Origin: JAFECT01 sp963838235
GTDB taxonomy: Bacteria > Pseudomonadota > Alphaproteobacteria > Caulobacterales > Caulobacteraceae
Direction of reading: 5' to 3'
Length of the DNA stretch: 64,000 nucleotides
Assembly (NCBI GenBank): GCA_963838235.1
Contig: CAWIQJ010000005.1
Location: forward strand, 1,580,419 to 1,644,418
Position numbers and translations under genes: made by a program. This document shows positions 1-7,867 of this stretch, piece after piece. The notes under the pieces were generated by a model. The model made no database searches. It was not told the origin of the DNA and saw only the letters and a list, made by a program, of their open reading frames with translations. Numbering within the stretch: the first letter of the stretch is position 1; the number at the start of each line of letters is the position of its first letter.

Positions 1-2
1 AC

Positions 3-680
3 AGCTGGCCGCCGAAAGACGTTCAGCCGCTCCGCCTCTATCTCGCCAGCGGCGGCCACGCCAACAGCCTCTACGGCGACGGCAAACTCGAGCGCACGCC
101 GCCGACCGCGGGCCAAGCCGACGACCACTTCCGCTACGACCCGATGAACCCGGTGCAGACCATCGGAGGCGGCGACTGCTGCAACGGCGGCCTGGTCCAG
201 CCCGGCGCCTTCGACCAGCGACCGGTCGAGGCGCGCAGCGACGTCCTGGTCTACACCTCAGACCCGCTGACCGCGACGGTGGACGTGGCCGGCTATGTCG
301 ATGCGGTGCTGAAAGTCTCCTCCGACGCGCGCGACACCGACTTCGCCGTCAAACTGGTCGACGTGGCGCCGGACGGCACGGCCTGGATCATCGGCGACAC
401 CATCCTGCGCGCGCGCTACCGCGACGGCTACGACAAGCCCGCGATGATGCAACCGGGCAAGGTCTATTCCATCCACCCCACGCCCATGACCACCAGCCTT
501 CAATTCGGCATCGGCCACCGCATCCGCGTGGAGATCACCTCCTCGGACTTCCCCAAATTCGACCGCAACCTCAACACCGGCGGCAACAACGAAAAGGAAA
601 CCAAGGCGGTGGTGGCCGACAACACCATCCACCACGCGGGAGCGGCGCTGTCGTACATCGAGTTGCCGGTGGTGAAGTAA
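3..680 (+). CDS. CocE/NonD family hydrolase, C-terminal part
   Basis: This is the C-terminal half of a serine hydrolase of the CocE/NonD (X-Pro dipeptidyl-peptidase S15) family, which cleaves esters or amides, often outside the cytoplasm. The frame is open from base 3, so the gene starts before the window and about 225 residues remain. The visible part is the C-terminal jelly-roll domain: a YLASGGHAN strand, the YDPMNPVQTIGG segment and a following CCN, all usual in this family, then beta-rich sequence to the stop. The catalytic alpha/beta domain lies outside the window. Family assignment is good; the substrate is unknown. Confidence 0.8.
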   Translation, partial: SWPPKDVQPLRLYLASGGHANSLYGDGKLERTPPTAGQADDHFRYDPMNPVQTIGGGDCCNGGLVQPGAFDQRPVEARSDVLVYTSDPLTATVDVAGYVDAVLKVSSDARDTDFAVKLVDVAPDGTAWIIGDTILRARYRDGYDKPAMMQPGKVYSIHPTPMTTSLQFGIGHRIRVEITSSDFPKFDRNLNTGGNNEKETKAVVADNTIHHAGAALSYIELPVVK

Positions 681-783
681 GGAGCGCGGCGGAGCGGCTT
701 GCCGGTGCGGGGCTTGGACGTCATTCGCAACGCCTTTCCCGTCCCACAAGTGGCCGTGAAGGCTGCCAGCACGGTCCAATGAC

Positions 784-797
784 TTGATCTGTATCAA
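784..797 (+). promoter_or_regulatory. FNR/FixK-type operator (TTGATCTGTATCAA)
   Basis: The site is a perfect match to TTGAT-N4-ATCAA, the consensus for FNR/FixK/Anr regulators that act when oxygen is low. It lies about 155 bases before the BON-domain gene. If it were centred near -41, transcription would start near 831, leaving a leader of about 120 bases. No other gene start is nearby, so the BON gene is the likely target. Confidence 0.6.
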
Positions 798-950
798 TGC
801 GCCCGCGTTTCATATTGAAAGAATGGCGACGTCGGACAGGTGACCGACTTCAAATGATCAGCGGCTCGATGGCCGCCAGACCAGAGCCACCCCCCGCCCG
901 GCAGCGATCGGCGATCCAGACGTTCGCCGAGGCAAACTGAGGTGATGATC

Positions 951-1598
951 ATGTATGACAAACTTCTTCGACAAACTGTCGTCGACGCCCTTGATTGGGA
1001 TCCCAGCGTCGATTCCGCCCACATCGGCATTGCGGTGACCGACGGCGTGGTGACCCTGAGCGGGCACGTGCCCAACTATGCCCAGAAGCTGGAGGCCGAG
1101 CGGACGGCTCGCAGCGTGCGCGGCGTCAAAGCTATCGCCCAGGAGATCGACGTCCACTATCCGGGCGCGGTCCCCTTCACCGACGAGCAGATCGCCGCCC
1201 ACGCCGTTGAGGTGCTGACGTGGGACGTCTTGCTGCCGCTCGACGCCGTAAAGGTGAAGGTGGCCAAGGGATGGATCACGCTCTCCGGTGAGGTCGACTG
1301 GGACTATCAGCGCCGCGCCGCCGAAGCGGACGTTCGCAGATTGAAAGGCGTCATTGGCGTGATCAATCAGGTCATGCTCAAGACCCGCGTCTCGCCGTCC
1401 GATGTGCGCGTCCTAATCGAAGATGCGTTCAAGCGCGGCGCCGGGTTGGAAGCAACGAGCGTGCAGGTCAATGTTGCTGACGGCAAGGTGACGTTGAGCG
1501 GCAAGGTGCATACGTGGCGCGAGCGCGACACCGCGGAACGCGCCGCATGGGCGGCGCCTGGCGTGCGGTCCGTCGAGGACCAGATCGCCATCGCCTGA
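951..1598 (+). CDS. triple BON-domain protein
   Basis: Three consecutive BON domains (about residues 1-70, 72-142 and 145-215) fill the 215-residue protein. Each carries the typical VxVxxGxVTLSG-like strand and a glycine-valine turn. BON domains occur in stress-related, phospholipid-binding proteins such as OsmY. No signal peptide is seen, so the protein is probably cytoplasmic or membrane-associated. ATG 951 is chosen because GAGG lies 8 bases before it; GTG 942 and ATG 945 are in frame but too close to that site. The perfect FNR/FixK box upstream suggests induction under oxygen limitation, and a strong terminator follows. Confidence 0.88.
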   Translation: MYDKLLRQTVVDALDWDPSVDSAHIGIAVTDGVVTLSGHVPNYAQKLEAERTARSVRGVKAIAQEIDVHYPGAVPFTDEQIAAHAVEVLTWDVLLPLDAVKVKVAKGWITLSGEVDWDYQRRAAEADVRRLKGVIGVINQVMLKTRVSPSDVRVLIEDAFKRGAGLEATSVQVNVADGKVTLSGKVHTWRERDTAERAAWAAPGVRSVEDQIAIA

Positions 1599-1943
1599 CG
1601 AACCGAGGTTGTCGCGCGTCTCCCAAACCGCGCCGACTAGCCTTACGCCCCGGAGAGCGATCTCCGGGGCGGCTTTTTGTCCGAATTCGGGTCGAAGGCG
1701 GCCGGGAGCCCAGCGCCGGAAAGCGGACCCCTCTGACGCCACGTGGGGGGGGTGGAAAGCGACCATTGACGCCGGACGAACTCGGCGCTGATCTGCGGTC
1801 AGCCACCGAAGCGTCCACGTTCAACAGGCTGGGTTTTCCCGGAGGATTCTCTGCGTATGTCTCTTAGGTTCGATCAATTGGCCACGGAACTGGCCAAAGA
1901 GAGCAGAAGACATCGTATATCATATTGATATAATTAGAAAAAA
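1599..1943. other. intergenic region, no gene seen
   Basis: This stretch of 345 bases between the BON gene and the tRNA contains the terminator at 1647-1677 and a 7-bp inverted repeat (TTGGCCA at 1878-1884, TGGCCAA at 1891-1897). Open frames crossing it have no family features or ribosome sites. The last 40 bases are AT-rich and would lie just downstream of the leftward tRNA transcript. Confidence 0.5.
1647..1677 (+). terminator. rho-independent terminator of the BON gene
   Basis: A perfect 10-bp stem (GCCCCGGAGA at 1647-1656 and TCTCCGGGGC at 1661-1670) encloses a GCGA tetraloop and is followed by GGCTTTTT. It starts 48 bases after the BON stop codon. Confidence 0.85.
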
Positions 1944-2018
1944 TGGTGGACGCGGTAGGGATTGAACCTACGACCCCACCCGTGTGAAGGGTGTGCTCTC
2001 CCGCTGAGCTACGCGTCC
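1944..2018 (-). tRNA. tRNA-Val (anticodon CAC)
   Basis: The 75-base leftward gene folds as a complete cloverleaf: acceptor GGACGCG/CGCGTCC, D stem GCTC/GAGC, anticodon stem CACCC/GGGTG around the loop TTCACAC, T arm GTAGG-TTCAATC-CCTAC, and an encoded CCA at 1944-1946. Anticodon CAC (1986-1984) reads the valine codon GUG, which is frequent in this GC-rich DNA. A run of six T follows the 3' end on the transcribed strand. No integrase or duplicated att-like copy of the tRNA end is seen nearby. Confidence 0.95.
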
Positions 2019-2095
2019 GCTCCGGGGAAGCGCGGACATAGCTTGCGCGCCCCGGGGCTGCAAGCTTTTCCCGGGATTCCCTGCCGCCTCCGCCT

Positions 2096-2773
2096 CTACG
2101 GCTTGATCCGCTCGCCCAGGGCCTCGGCGATCTCACCGGCGATCCTGGCGGCGGCGGGGTCCTGTTGGACGTTGGTCCAGTAGGCGTGGGCCTTCTCATG
2201 GCGGTCGAGGAAGCCGCCCCGGCCGAGCGCCTTGGCGAAGGGGGCGATGAAGCCCAGCACCGGGACGATGGCGCAGTCGGCGGTGGTGAGGCTGTCCGCC
2301 GCCGCGAACCGGGTGTCGCCGGTCAGGAACCAGTCCAGGTTTTCCAGATGCTTGTCGATGTGGGCGAAGGCCTCGCCCACGACGTGCGGATCCATCTTGG
2401 CCACCGACCAGGTGCGCGTGGTCGGATCGATCTGGCTGAACAGCTTGACCGCGCCCTCCAGCACATAGAGTTCGGCGATGCGCGCCAGCATGCGGCCGCG
2501 CGCCGTCGCCTCGGCCGTGCCGGGACGCAGTTTCGCGTCAGGGAACTTGTCGGCGAAATATTCGACGATGGTCGAGCTCTCGACGATCACCTGGCCGTCG
2601 TCGAGCAACAGGGCGGGCAGCTTGCCGATCGGATTGATCGCCAGATAGTCCGGATGATGCGGCCCGCCGTCCCCGGGCGCCGCCACGACCTCGACCGGCA
2701 GGTTCGCGGCATAGACCGCCATGCGCGGGCGCGAGGCGTAGGGGGACAGTTTGGCGGTGGCGAAGAGTTTCAT
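2096..2773 (-). CDS. glutathione S-transferase family protein
   Basis: This cytosolic-type GST-like protein has 225 residues, a normal length. The N-terminal thioredoxin-like domain (about 1-80) holds the cis-proline segment GKLPALLLDDG and the ESSTIVEYF glutathione-contacting stretch. The C-terminal helical domain runs from about 90 and includes SLTTADCAIVPVL, where the conserved GST helix 6 normally has an Asp. Ser9-Tyr11-Ala12-Ser13 lie where the catalytic Ser/Cys is expected. ATG 2773 has GAGG 8 bases before it. The longer upstream frame runs into a repeat and is not coding. Substrate unknown. Confidence 0.85.
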   Translation of the reverse strand: MKLFATAKLSPYASRPRMAVYAANLPVEVVAAPGDGGPHHPDYLAINPIGKLPALLLDDGQVIVESSTIVEYFADKFPDAKLRPGTAEATARGRMLARIAELYVLEGAVKLFSQIDPTTRTWSVAKMDPHVVGEAFAHIDKHLENLDWFLTGDTRFAAADSLTTADCAIVPVLGFIAPFAKALGRGGFLDRHEKAHAYWTNVQQDPAAARIAGEIAEALGERIKP

Positions 2774-2843
2774 GGGGCGATCCTCACGGTTGGCCCTGTG
2801 TCGTAGGACAGACGGGGGCGAGTCAATCGGCGAAGGGGCGAAT

Positions 2844-2895
2844 CCCACCCTCCCCTGCCAGGGGAGGGTCGCCTCACGAAGCGAGCGGGGTGGGG
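2844..2895. repeat. GC-rich intergenic palindromic element
   Basis: A nested palindrome lies between the GST gene and the next leftward gene: ACCCTCCCCTG pairs with CCAGGGGAGGGT, flanked by outer CCCACCC and GGGGTGGG blocks. Elements of this shape are dispersed between genes in many alphaproteobacteria. Only one copy of this type is seen here, so the repeat status rests on resemblance. Confidence 0.5.
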
Positions 2896-2947
2896 TAAGC
2901 AGATTGCGAGGAAGCTTCAGCGCCTCCGCAAACACAAGGGAAGCCTT

Positions 2948-3286
2948 CTATTGGATTGAAAAGCCCCAAATGGCGGCATCACGTTCCGCCGCCATCAATT
3001 CTTTCTTCGCTGCGCCGTAGATTCCTTGCACCGCATACTGGGCGTCGTTGTCAGCTTGCCGCTTTAGACATTGCTGGTACTCGCTGAACTCGAATTGGGC
3101 GTCTCGCGCGCCTTCAGCGCCGCGTTTGGCGTCAAGGTCGAACATCGGTTTTTCGCAGGTGGAATGCCATTCATTGCAGTTGAGTTCGCCAAGAGGAAGG
3201 CCCGCTTGAGCAAGCGCGGGCACAGCCGCACCAAGCAGAAAACCAATGGCAACCCAAAGGGCGGGCTTCGTTAGGAACAGTCGCAT
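2948..3286 (-). CDS. small exported protein of unknown function
   Basis: The 112-residue protein begins with a clear signal peptide: MRLFLTKPALW, a hydrophobic core and a cleavage site after ALAQA (about residue 28). The mature part of about 85 residues has three cysteines (NCNEW, STCEKP, QQCLK) and is otherwise charged and helical. AGGGAGG lies at good distance before ATG 3286. I do not recognise the family. It stands alone between the GST gene and a small-protein gene, and probably acts in the periplasm. Confidence 0.6.
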   Translation of the reverse strand: MRLFLTKPALWVAIGFLLGAAVPALAQAGLPLGELNCNEWHSTCEKPMFDLDAKRGAEGARDAQFEFSEYQQCLKRQADNDAQYAVQGIYGAAKKELMAAERDAAIWGFSIQ

Positions 3287-3327
3287 CGCTTCGCCTCCCT
3301 AAGCAGAGGAAAGAGACGATACCCCCG

Positions 3328-3477
3328 TTAGTCCTTTTTGTCCTTCGGCGGACTCGACTCTGCTTTGGGCTTATGGGGCTTATGGGGCGTGCGGACTAGG
3401 TTGCCGACAAGACGGTTAAAGCGCTTGTCGGCGTCCGGCTCGGGGAGTTTGTCAGAATCAGTTTTTGGGTCCGCCAT
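3328..3477 (-). CDS. small charged protein (49 aa)
   Basis: A short leftward frame encodes a hydrophilic protein beginning MADPKTDSDKLPEPDADKRF, with an NRLVGNLVRTP core and a lysine-rich end (PPKDKKD). The pattern of acidic-proline N-terminus, short amphipathic core and lysine-rich tail resembles small conserved hypothetical proteins I associate with alphaproteobacteria, without a known function. No clear ribosome site precedes ATG 3477. The start is only 17 bases from the start of the divergent gene at 3495, so one promoter must lie inside the other gene. Low-scale support only. Confidence 0.5.
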   Translation of the reverse strand: MADPKTDSDKLPEPDADKRFNRLVGNLVRTPHKPHKPKAESSPPKDKKD

Positions 3478-3494
3478 CGGGCGAGGATACCACC

Positions 3495-4238
3495 ATGCAA
3501 GCCGATTTATTAGCAGCTAAAGCCAGCGTCGATTGGGCCGTATCCAATTTCCCATCCCTCCAAGAACGGTTGGACGCTTGGCTCGATAATAACGTCTACG
3601 TGGAATTCGTGGACCATGAACCAGACGGCCCCGACTACGTGGTGGTAGCACGAGAAAAAGAGCCTTTGCCGCTCAGTTTCAGCGTCGAAGTCGGTGCGTA
3701 CATCAACGCCATTCGATCCAGCCTCGACGTGCTCGCGGTCGCGCTCGCCGCGCGCCACGGCGTAAGCGGGAAGGACCTTTATGACATCTACTTTCCCATA
3801 GTTCGGGACGAAGCAACTTTCCTTAGAGGTGGATACAAGGGGCACAAACTCATAAAGGCCATTCCCCCCAAGGAAGCAGCGAAAATCGAAACGCTGAAGC
3901 CTTACCAGGGAGGGAACAACCTGTTGTGGGCGCTGCATGATCTTGACATTACCCGCAAGCACATGCGTTTGCTCGACGTCTCCCGCAACTCGGGAGTCTT
4001 CAACATTTGGGCGTTCGGCCTCAATGACCATTGGAAAGCGGTTGCATCGGGTTTTGTCGACGGACCAGACGAATCCGTATTCGGGTTCTGGTCCAAAAGC
4101 GCGCCGCAACAACCCGAAGTGCGTTACACCCCGTACATAGCCCTCAATGAGTTTGGGCCGCTCGGGCGTCAACCCACGGTTCGAGCGCTCAACAATCTCG
4201 CGGGCTTGGCGGATTCGATCATCAGGTTGTTCGACTGA
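3495..4238 (+). CDS. hypothetical protein (247 aa)
   Basis: This is a cytosolic protein without signal peptide or membrane segment. Notable stretches are VGAYINAIRSSLDVLAVALAARH (a long helix near residue 80), DIYFPIVRDEATF and a HDLDITRKHMRLL helix near 155. The regularly spaced His/Asp residues recall the helical cores of abortive-infection or HEPN-like proteins, but no Rx4-6H motif is certain. GAGGAT precedes ATG 3495; an upstream TTG at 3465 is in frame but poorer. Codon use is slightly less GC-rich than its neighbours, which could indicate recent acquisition. Function unknown. Confidence 0.65.
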   Translation: MQADLLAAKASVDWAVSNFPSLQERLDAWLDNNVYVEFVDHEPDGPDYVVVAREKEPLPLSFSVEVGAYINAIRSSLDVLAVALAARHGVSGKDLYDIYFPIVRDEATFLRGGYKGHKLIKAIPPKEAAKIETLKPYQGGNNLLWALHDLDITRKHMRLLDVSRNSGVFNIWAFGLNDHWKAVASGFVDGPDESVFGFWSKSAPQQPEVRYTPYIALNEFGPLGRQPTVRALNNLAGLADSIIRLFD

Positions 4239-4269
4239 AAGCACGAGCGGTCCTCAAGGGAACGCCCGA

Positions 4270-5433
4270 CTACTTTGTCAGGTACATAGCTCCCCCTTCT
4301 GGGGAGGGTAACAAAACCGTGGGTTCACTCTGCGCTCGCAACCCCCAATCCCCCAACACCGCGGCGCGATCCGCGTCCGGCGCGGGCGCCGGCCCCTTCA
4401 CCGATGCGGGGGTTTGCGAGAACCTTGGCGCAGGCACAGGCGCGCCGGCGTCGAACACGCCGCGCGCGAGGTGGTGCGGATGCGCCCGCGCCTCCACCCA
4501 ATCCAGCACCGGCGACACACAGGCGTCGACGCCGGCGAAGTGCGCCTCCCACGCATCGCGCTCACGCGTGGCGAAGAAACGCTCCAGCGCCCCACGCATG
4601 GCAGGCCAGGTCGCGCGATCGTCGCGGTCATTGAACACCGGATCGCTCAGCCCCGCACGATCGAGGAACGCGTTCCAGTAGGCGGGCTCCAGGGCGGCGA
4701 GTGCTACGAACTTCCCGTCGGCGCAGGCATAGCACGCGTACCACGGCGCGCCGCCGTCGAGCAGGTTGTCCTCGCGTTCATCGCGCCACAGGCCCCGCGC
4801 GCCCAGGTCGTGAAACAGGCTGGTCATCGACGCCGCGCCGTCCACCATCGCCGCGTCCACCACCTGCCCCTGCCCGCTTGCGCGCGCCGCCGTCAACGCC
4901 GCCAGCACGCCCATCACCAGGTACAGCGACCCGCCCGCGAAATCCGCCACCAGGTTCAACGGCGGCGACGGCGGCTGGTCCTTGCGCCCCATCGCCCACA
5001 GGGCGCCGGTCAGGCCGAGATAGTTCAGGTCGTGACCGACGCGGTCGCTCAGCGGCCCGTCGCGTCCCCATCCGGTGAGACGCCCGTAGACCAGCCTCGG
5101 ATTGTCGCCGATCAGCGTGCCGGGTCCTAGATCCAGCCGCTCCATCACACCGGGACGAAAGCCTTCGATGAGAATATCCGCGCGCGCCGCGAGCTTGCGC
5201 GCGAGTTCGATGTCGTCAGCCTTCTTCAGATCCAGCGCGATGGACCGCTTCGACCGGTCGAGCCCGAAGTTACGCCCGGCGTCGCCCGGCCGGTCGACCT
5301 TGACCACATCGCACCCGAGCTCCGCCAGCAGCATCCCCGCAAACGGTGCCGGCCCGAGCCCGGAGAACTCGAGCACCCGCACGCCGGCGAGCGGGCCGGT
5401 CTGGGTCGCACGGTGGTCCGGGGAAGCGGTCAC
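4270..5433 (-). CDS. CaiB/BaiF family (type III) CoA-transferase or acyl-CoA racemase
   Basis: The 387-residue protein fits the family III CoA-transferases, which include alpha-methylacyl-CoA racemase and formyl-CoA transferase. Diagnostic segments are GVRVLEFSGLGPAPFAGMLL near the N-terminus, the DLKK and IEGFRPGVMERLDLGP stretches (about 80-110), GHDLNYLGLTG (about 135) and a C-terminal small domain. The HD of GHDLNY corresponds to the catalytic region of racemases. The protein is cytosolic. The enoyl-CoA hydratase gene 430 bases away on the other strand suggests a link to branched fatty acid or sterol-like acyl-CoA breakdown, but this is inference. Confidence 0.88.
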   Translation of the reverse strand: MTASPDHRATQTGPLAGVRVLEFSGLGPAPFAGMLLAELGCDVVKVDRPGDAGRNFGLDRSKRSIALDLKKADDIELARKLAARADILIEGFRPGVMERLDLGPGTLIGDNPRLVYGRLTGWGRDGPLSDRVGHDLNYLGLTGALWAMGRKDQPPSPPLNLVADFAGGSLYLVMGVLAALTAARASGQGQVVDAAMVDGAASMTSLFHDLGARGLWRDEREDNLLDGGAPWYACYACADGKFVALAALEPAYWNAFLDRAGLSDPVFNDRDDRATWPAMRGALERFFATRERDAWEAHFAGVDACVSPVLDWVEARAHPHHLARGVFDAGAPVPAPRFSQTPASVKGPAPAPDADRAAVLGDWGLRAQSEPTVLLPSPEGGAMYLTK

Positions 5434-5664
5434 GGGGCGGAGGTTAGCTTGCCGCGGGCGAACAGGAAACGGCGTGAACGCCTCGCGACATCCTGCTGTT
5501 CTCGGTCACCCGTGGCCTCGTGCTGGCGTGATCGGGAGGGGCTGAAGCAGAAACAGAGGGTCTTGTCCGTCGTCCCGGCTTGCCCCAACCCCCCGCCGGG
5601 TTCATCTTGCGGCTGGGCAGAACGTCGAGTTTGTCCCTGACGCCGACCGCCCGGAGCTACCCCC

Positions 5665-5850
5665 ATGGCACGATCAAAAGAGCCGCCGAAGAGCTTTGCC
5701 GAAGGCTATATCGACGGCTGGCGGTCCGTGATGGGAACCGACGCGGTGGTTCCGAACATTCCGCAGTTTGCCGTCCCCGGCAACAAGTCGGCCTACCAGC
5801 ACGGCTTCGACGTCGGGCGGGCGAAGACGACGGACCGTCCCAGGTCCTGA
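5665..5850 (+). CDS. small conserved hypothetical protein (61 aa)
   Basis: The protein has an FAEGYIDGWRSV helix, a VPNIPQFAVPGNKSAYQHG segment and a GFDVGRAK ending. The paired glycine-tyrosine/glycine pattern (EGYxxGW ... YQHGFDVGR) is typical of a small protein family I associate with alphaproteobacteria, without known function. CGGAGC precedes ATG 5665 by 7 bases. It ends 12 bases before the enoyl-CoA hydratase start, so the two are probably co-transcribed. Confidence 0.7.
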   Translation: MARSKEPPKSFAEGYIDGWRSVMGTDAVVPNIPQFAVPGNKSAYQHGFDVGRAKTTDRPRS

Positions 5851-5862
5851 GCCCGCGAGCCC

Positions 5863-6624
5863 ATGCGCAACGACCTTGTCCTCTCCGCCGTCGACGGACC
5901 GGTCGCGCAGCTCACCCTGAACGATCCCGAACGCGCCAATGTGCTGTCCGAGGCGATGATGGCCCAGTTGGGCGAGGCGCTGGCCGTTGCGACCGCCGAC
6001 CCAGCAGTGCGCGCGGTGGTGCTGGCGGCCGAGGGGCGGGTGTTCTGCGCCGGCCACGACCTCGCCGAGCTGCGCGCGTGTGACGCGGCGCAGGCGCTGA
6101 CGTTGTTCGAACGCTGCGCCGCGCTGATGCTGGCGATCGGGGCGTCGCGGGCGCCGGTGATCGCCCGTGTCCAGGGCGCCGCGGTGGCGGCCGGCTGCCA
6201 GCTGGTCGCAAGCTGCGATCTCGCCTATGCGGTCGACACCGCACGCTTCGCCGTGTCGGGGATCAACCTCGGCCTGTTCTGTTCGACGCCCGGCGTCGCG
6301 CTCGGTCGCGCGATCCCACGCAAGGCGGCGTCGGAAATGCTGCTGACCGGCAAGTTCATCGACGCGGCCCGCGCCGAGGCCCTGGGCCTGATCAACCGCG
6401 CCGTGCCCGTGGCCGAACTCGACGCGGTAGTGAACGAAGTCGCCGGCGCCATCGCGGACAAATCGCCCGAAGCCATCGCGCTCGGTAAGTCGGTGTTCCG
6501 CCGCCAGATCGAAGCGCCGCTCGCGGAAGCCTACGCCATCGCCTCACGCGGCATGGTCGAGAACCTGGGTTTCGAAAGCACGGCTTCTGGCATCGACGCC
6601 TTCCTGGCGCGCTCGAGACGTTAG
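5863..6624 (+). CDS. enoyl-CoA hydratase/isomerase family protein
   Basis: This 253-residue crotonase-fold protein contains the oxyanion-hole segments FCAGHDLAEL (about residues 64-73) and VQGAAVAAGCQLVASCDLAYA (about 102-122). In place of the classical catalytic glutamate pair it has GINLGLFCSTPGVAL in the second catalytic region, a pattern found in enoyl-CoA hydratase domain-containing 3-like members and in several uncharacterised isomerases, so true hydratase activity is not certain. The helical C-terminus is present and the length is normal. It follows the 61-residue gene closely and points towards the GIY-YIG gene. Confidence 0.88.
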   Translation: MRNDLVLSAVDGPVAQLTLNDPERANVLSEAMMAQLGEALAVATADPAVRAVVLAAEGRVFCAGHDLAELRACDAAQALTLFERCAALMLAIGASRAPVIARVQGAAVAAGCQLVASCDLAYAVDTARFAVSGINLGLFCSTPGVALGRAIPRKAASEMLLTGKFIDAARAEALGLINRAVPVAELDAVVNEVAGAIADKSPEAIALGKSVFRRQIEAPLAEAYAIASRGMVENLGFESTASGIDAFLARSRR

Positions 6625-6628
6625 AGCT

Positions 6629-6964
6629 TCACAGCTTCGTTGCATGAAGCCGCGTCACCCAGAGCGCCTGGCGTCGTTTCAGTTCGTCCCGAACGCCGAT
6701 CGTCGGATAGTCGTCGCGCAGGCGCTCGAGTTCCTCGAACCGGAACGCCTCGGCGCCGTGCTCGGCCCATGCCGCCTGCAGCGCACGGCAGGGATTGGTC
6801 CCATGCTTCAGGGTAAACCACAGACCGTTCTGTTGGGCGTCGAGGTTACGGCTCTGCCCGACCCAGGCCTCGCCCGTGGCGGAACAGATCACCGCGAACA
6901 CGCCGCAGGCAGCCTTGCGCTCCTTGTAAGCCTCGATCGCAGCTTTGCGCGCGACGCGGTCCAT
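6629..6964 (-). CDS. GIY-YIG nuclease family protein
   Basis: The 111-residue protein belongs to the small stand-alone GIY-YIG group. It has the GVFAVICSATGEAWVGQSRNL core, in which the first GIY is GVF and the second motif is WVGQS with the conserved arginine next to it, then NGLWFTLKHGTNPCRALQAAW and a FEELERLRDDY segment with the metal-site glutamate. AAGGAG lies 8 bases before ATG 6964. It is divergent from the DUF2239 gene at 7028, sharing a 63-base control region with two CCGGG-centred palindromes, so the two genes are likely co-regulated. The biological role of this subgroup is unknown. Confidence 0.85.
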   Translation of the reverse strand: MDRVARKAAIEAYKERKAACGVFAVICSATGEAWVGQSRNLDAQQNGLWFTLKHGTNPCRALQAAWAEHGAEAFRFEELERLRDDYPTIGVRDELKRRQALWVTRLHATKL

Positions 6965-6979
6965 TCCCGGGTCTCCTTT

Positions 6980-7018
6980 TTACCCGGGTGATATTGACAG
7001 AGATTTTTATCCGGGTAA
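6980..7018. promoter_or_regulatory. paired TTAYCCGGGTRA operators in a divergent promoter
   Basis: Two related 12-base near-palindromes, TTACCCGGGTGA (6980-6991) and TTATCCGGGTAA (7007-7018), lie 27 bases apart between the GIY-YIG and DUF2239 starts. A TTGACA (6994-6999) lies between them, with TAAATA (7016-7021) 16 bases further on, giving a predicted rightward start at or next to ATG 7028. The second palindrome overlaps this -10 box, so a bound regulator would block transcription. The regulator is not in the window or not identifiable. Confidence 0.6.
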
Positions 7019-7027
7019 ATAGGCGCC

Positions 7028-7588
7028 ATGACCGATGAGACGGACCGGCCGGCCGAAGCCTTTGTGGTGTTCACGGGCGCAACACGCGTGGCGGCGGGAA
7101 CCCTCGCGGCCGCCGCCGTCGCGGCGAAACAGGCGAGCGAACGCGACGCAGACGCGAACGTTCTGGTGTTCGACGCCGCCAGCGGTCAGGTGCGCGATCT
7201 CGACCTGCGCGGAAGCGACGCCGACATCCTCACCCGCCATGCCCCCGCCCCGGCCCGACGCGGCCGCCCAAAGCTCGGCGTCATCGCGCGCGAGGTGACG
7301 CTCTTGCCGCGCCACTGGGACTGGCTCGCAGCCCAGCCCGGCGGCGCGTCGGTGGCCCTGCGCAAACTGGTGGAGACTGCGCGCAAACATGACGGGGAAA
7401 CCGGCGCCCGGCGCACCCGCGCCGAAGCCGCCTACCGCTTCATGTCGATCCTGGCCGGCGACCGCCCCGGTTTCGAGGAAGCCTCGCGCGCCTTGTTCGC
7501 CCACGATCACGCCCGGCTCAAACGCGAGATGCAAAACTGGCCGCGCGACATACGCGACGAGGTGATGCGGTATCTCGGCGGCGCTTAG
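7028..7588 (+). CDS. DUF2239 family protein
   Basis: The 186-residue protein matches DUF2239: FVVFTGATRVAAGTL near the start, a VLVFDAASGQVRDLDLRG strand pair (about 40-60), RGRPKLGVIAREVTLLPRHWDWLAAQPGGASVALRKLV (about 77-115) and a helical end with YRFMSILAGDRPGFEEASRALFA. The RGRPKLGV...REVTLLPRHW part resembles a ribbon-helix-helix-like or DNA-associated segment but the function is unknown. No ribosome site precedes ATG 7028 and the predicted start of transcription coincides with it, so the mRNA may be leaderless. It shares its control region with the GIY-YIG gene. Confidence 0.85.
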   Translation: MTDETDRPAEAFVVFTGATRVAAGTLAAAAVAAKQASERDADANVLVFDAASGQVRDLDLRGSDADILTRHAPAPARRGRPKLGVIAREVTLLPRHWDWLAAQPGGASVALRKLVETARKHDGETGARRTRAEAAYRFMSILAGDRPGFEEASRALFAHDHARLKREMQNWPRDIRDEVMRYLGGA

Positions 7589-7635
7589 CGCGCGCCACCC
7601 ACTGCGCGCCCGTCAAATGCGTCGGCAAGAACAAG

Positions 7636-7833
7636 ATGGCGATGATCACCGGCGGCGGCTGCGCCGGCTGTGAGATGGACATCGAGGACCTGAAGCCCGG
7701 CGCCTACGAACGGGCCGATTTCGGGTTCACCACCACCAGCTGGAACGGCCTGGAAGGGTTCCTGAAGGGCGAGACCGAGGTCGGCGGCAAGACCAACGGC
7801 TTCACCGGCCGCCTGGGCGTCCGCTGGCGCTGA
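7636..7833 (+). pseudogene. possible remnant of an outer-membrane/autotransporter barrel gene
   Basis: A 65-residue frame, open back to the DUF2239 stop, ends in strand-like sequence with alternating aromatic residues (WNGLEGFLKG, FTGRLGVRWR). This resembles the last strands of a beta-barrel outer-membrane protein or autotransporter. There is no signal sequence, no ribosome site and no room for the rest of such a gene, so a decayed 3' fragment is the simplest reading. It could also be a small orphan protein with a GGGCAGC cysteine pair. Low certainty. Confidence 0.35.
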
Positions 7834-7867
7834 TAGAGGCGGCTTTCGCGCGGATGGACCGCCGACG

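Noticed and set aside
1944..2100. Integration site at tRNA-Val
   Set aside because: No integrase gene, no repeated tRNA end, and flanking genes look chromosomal.
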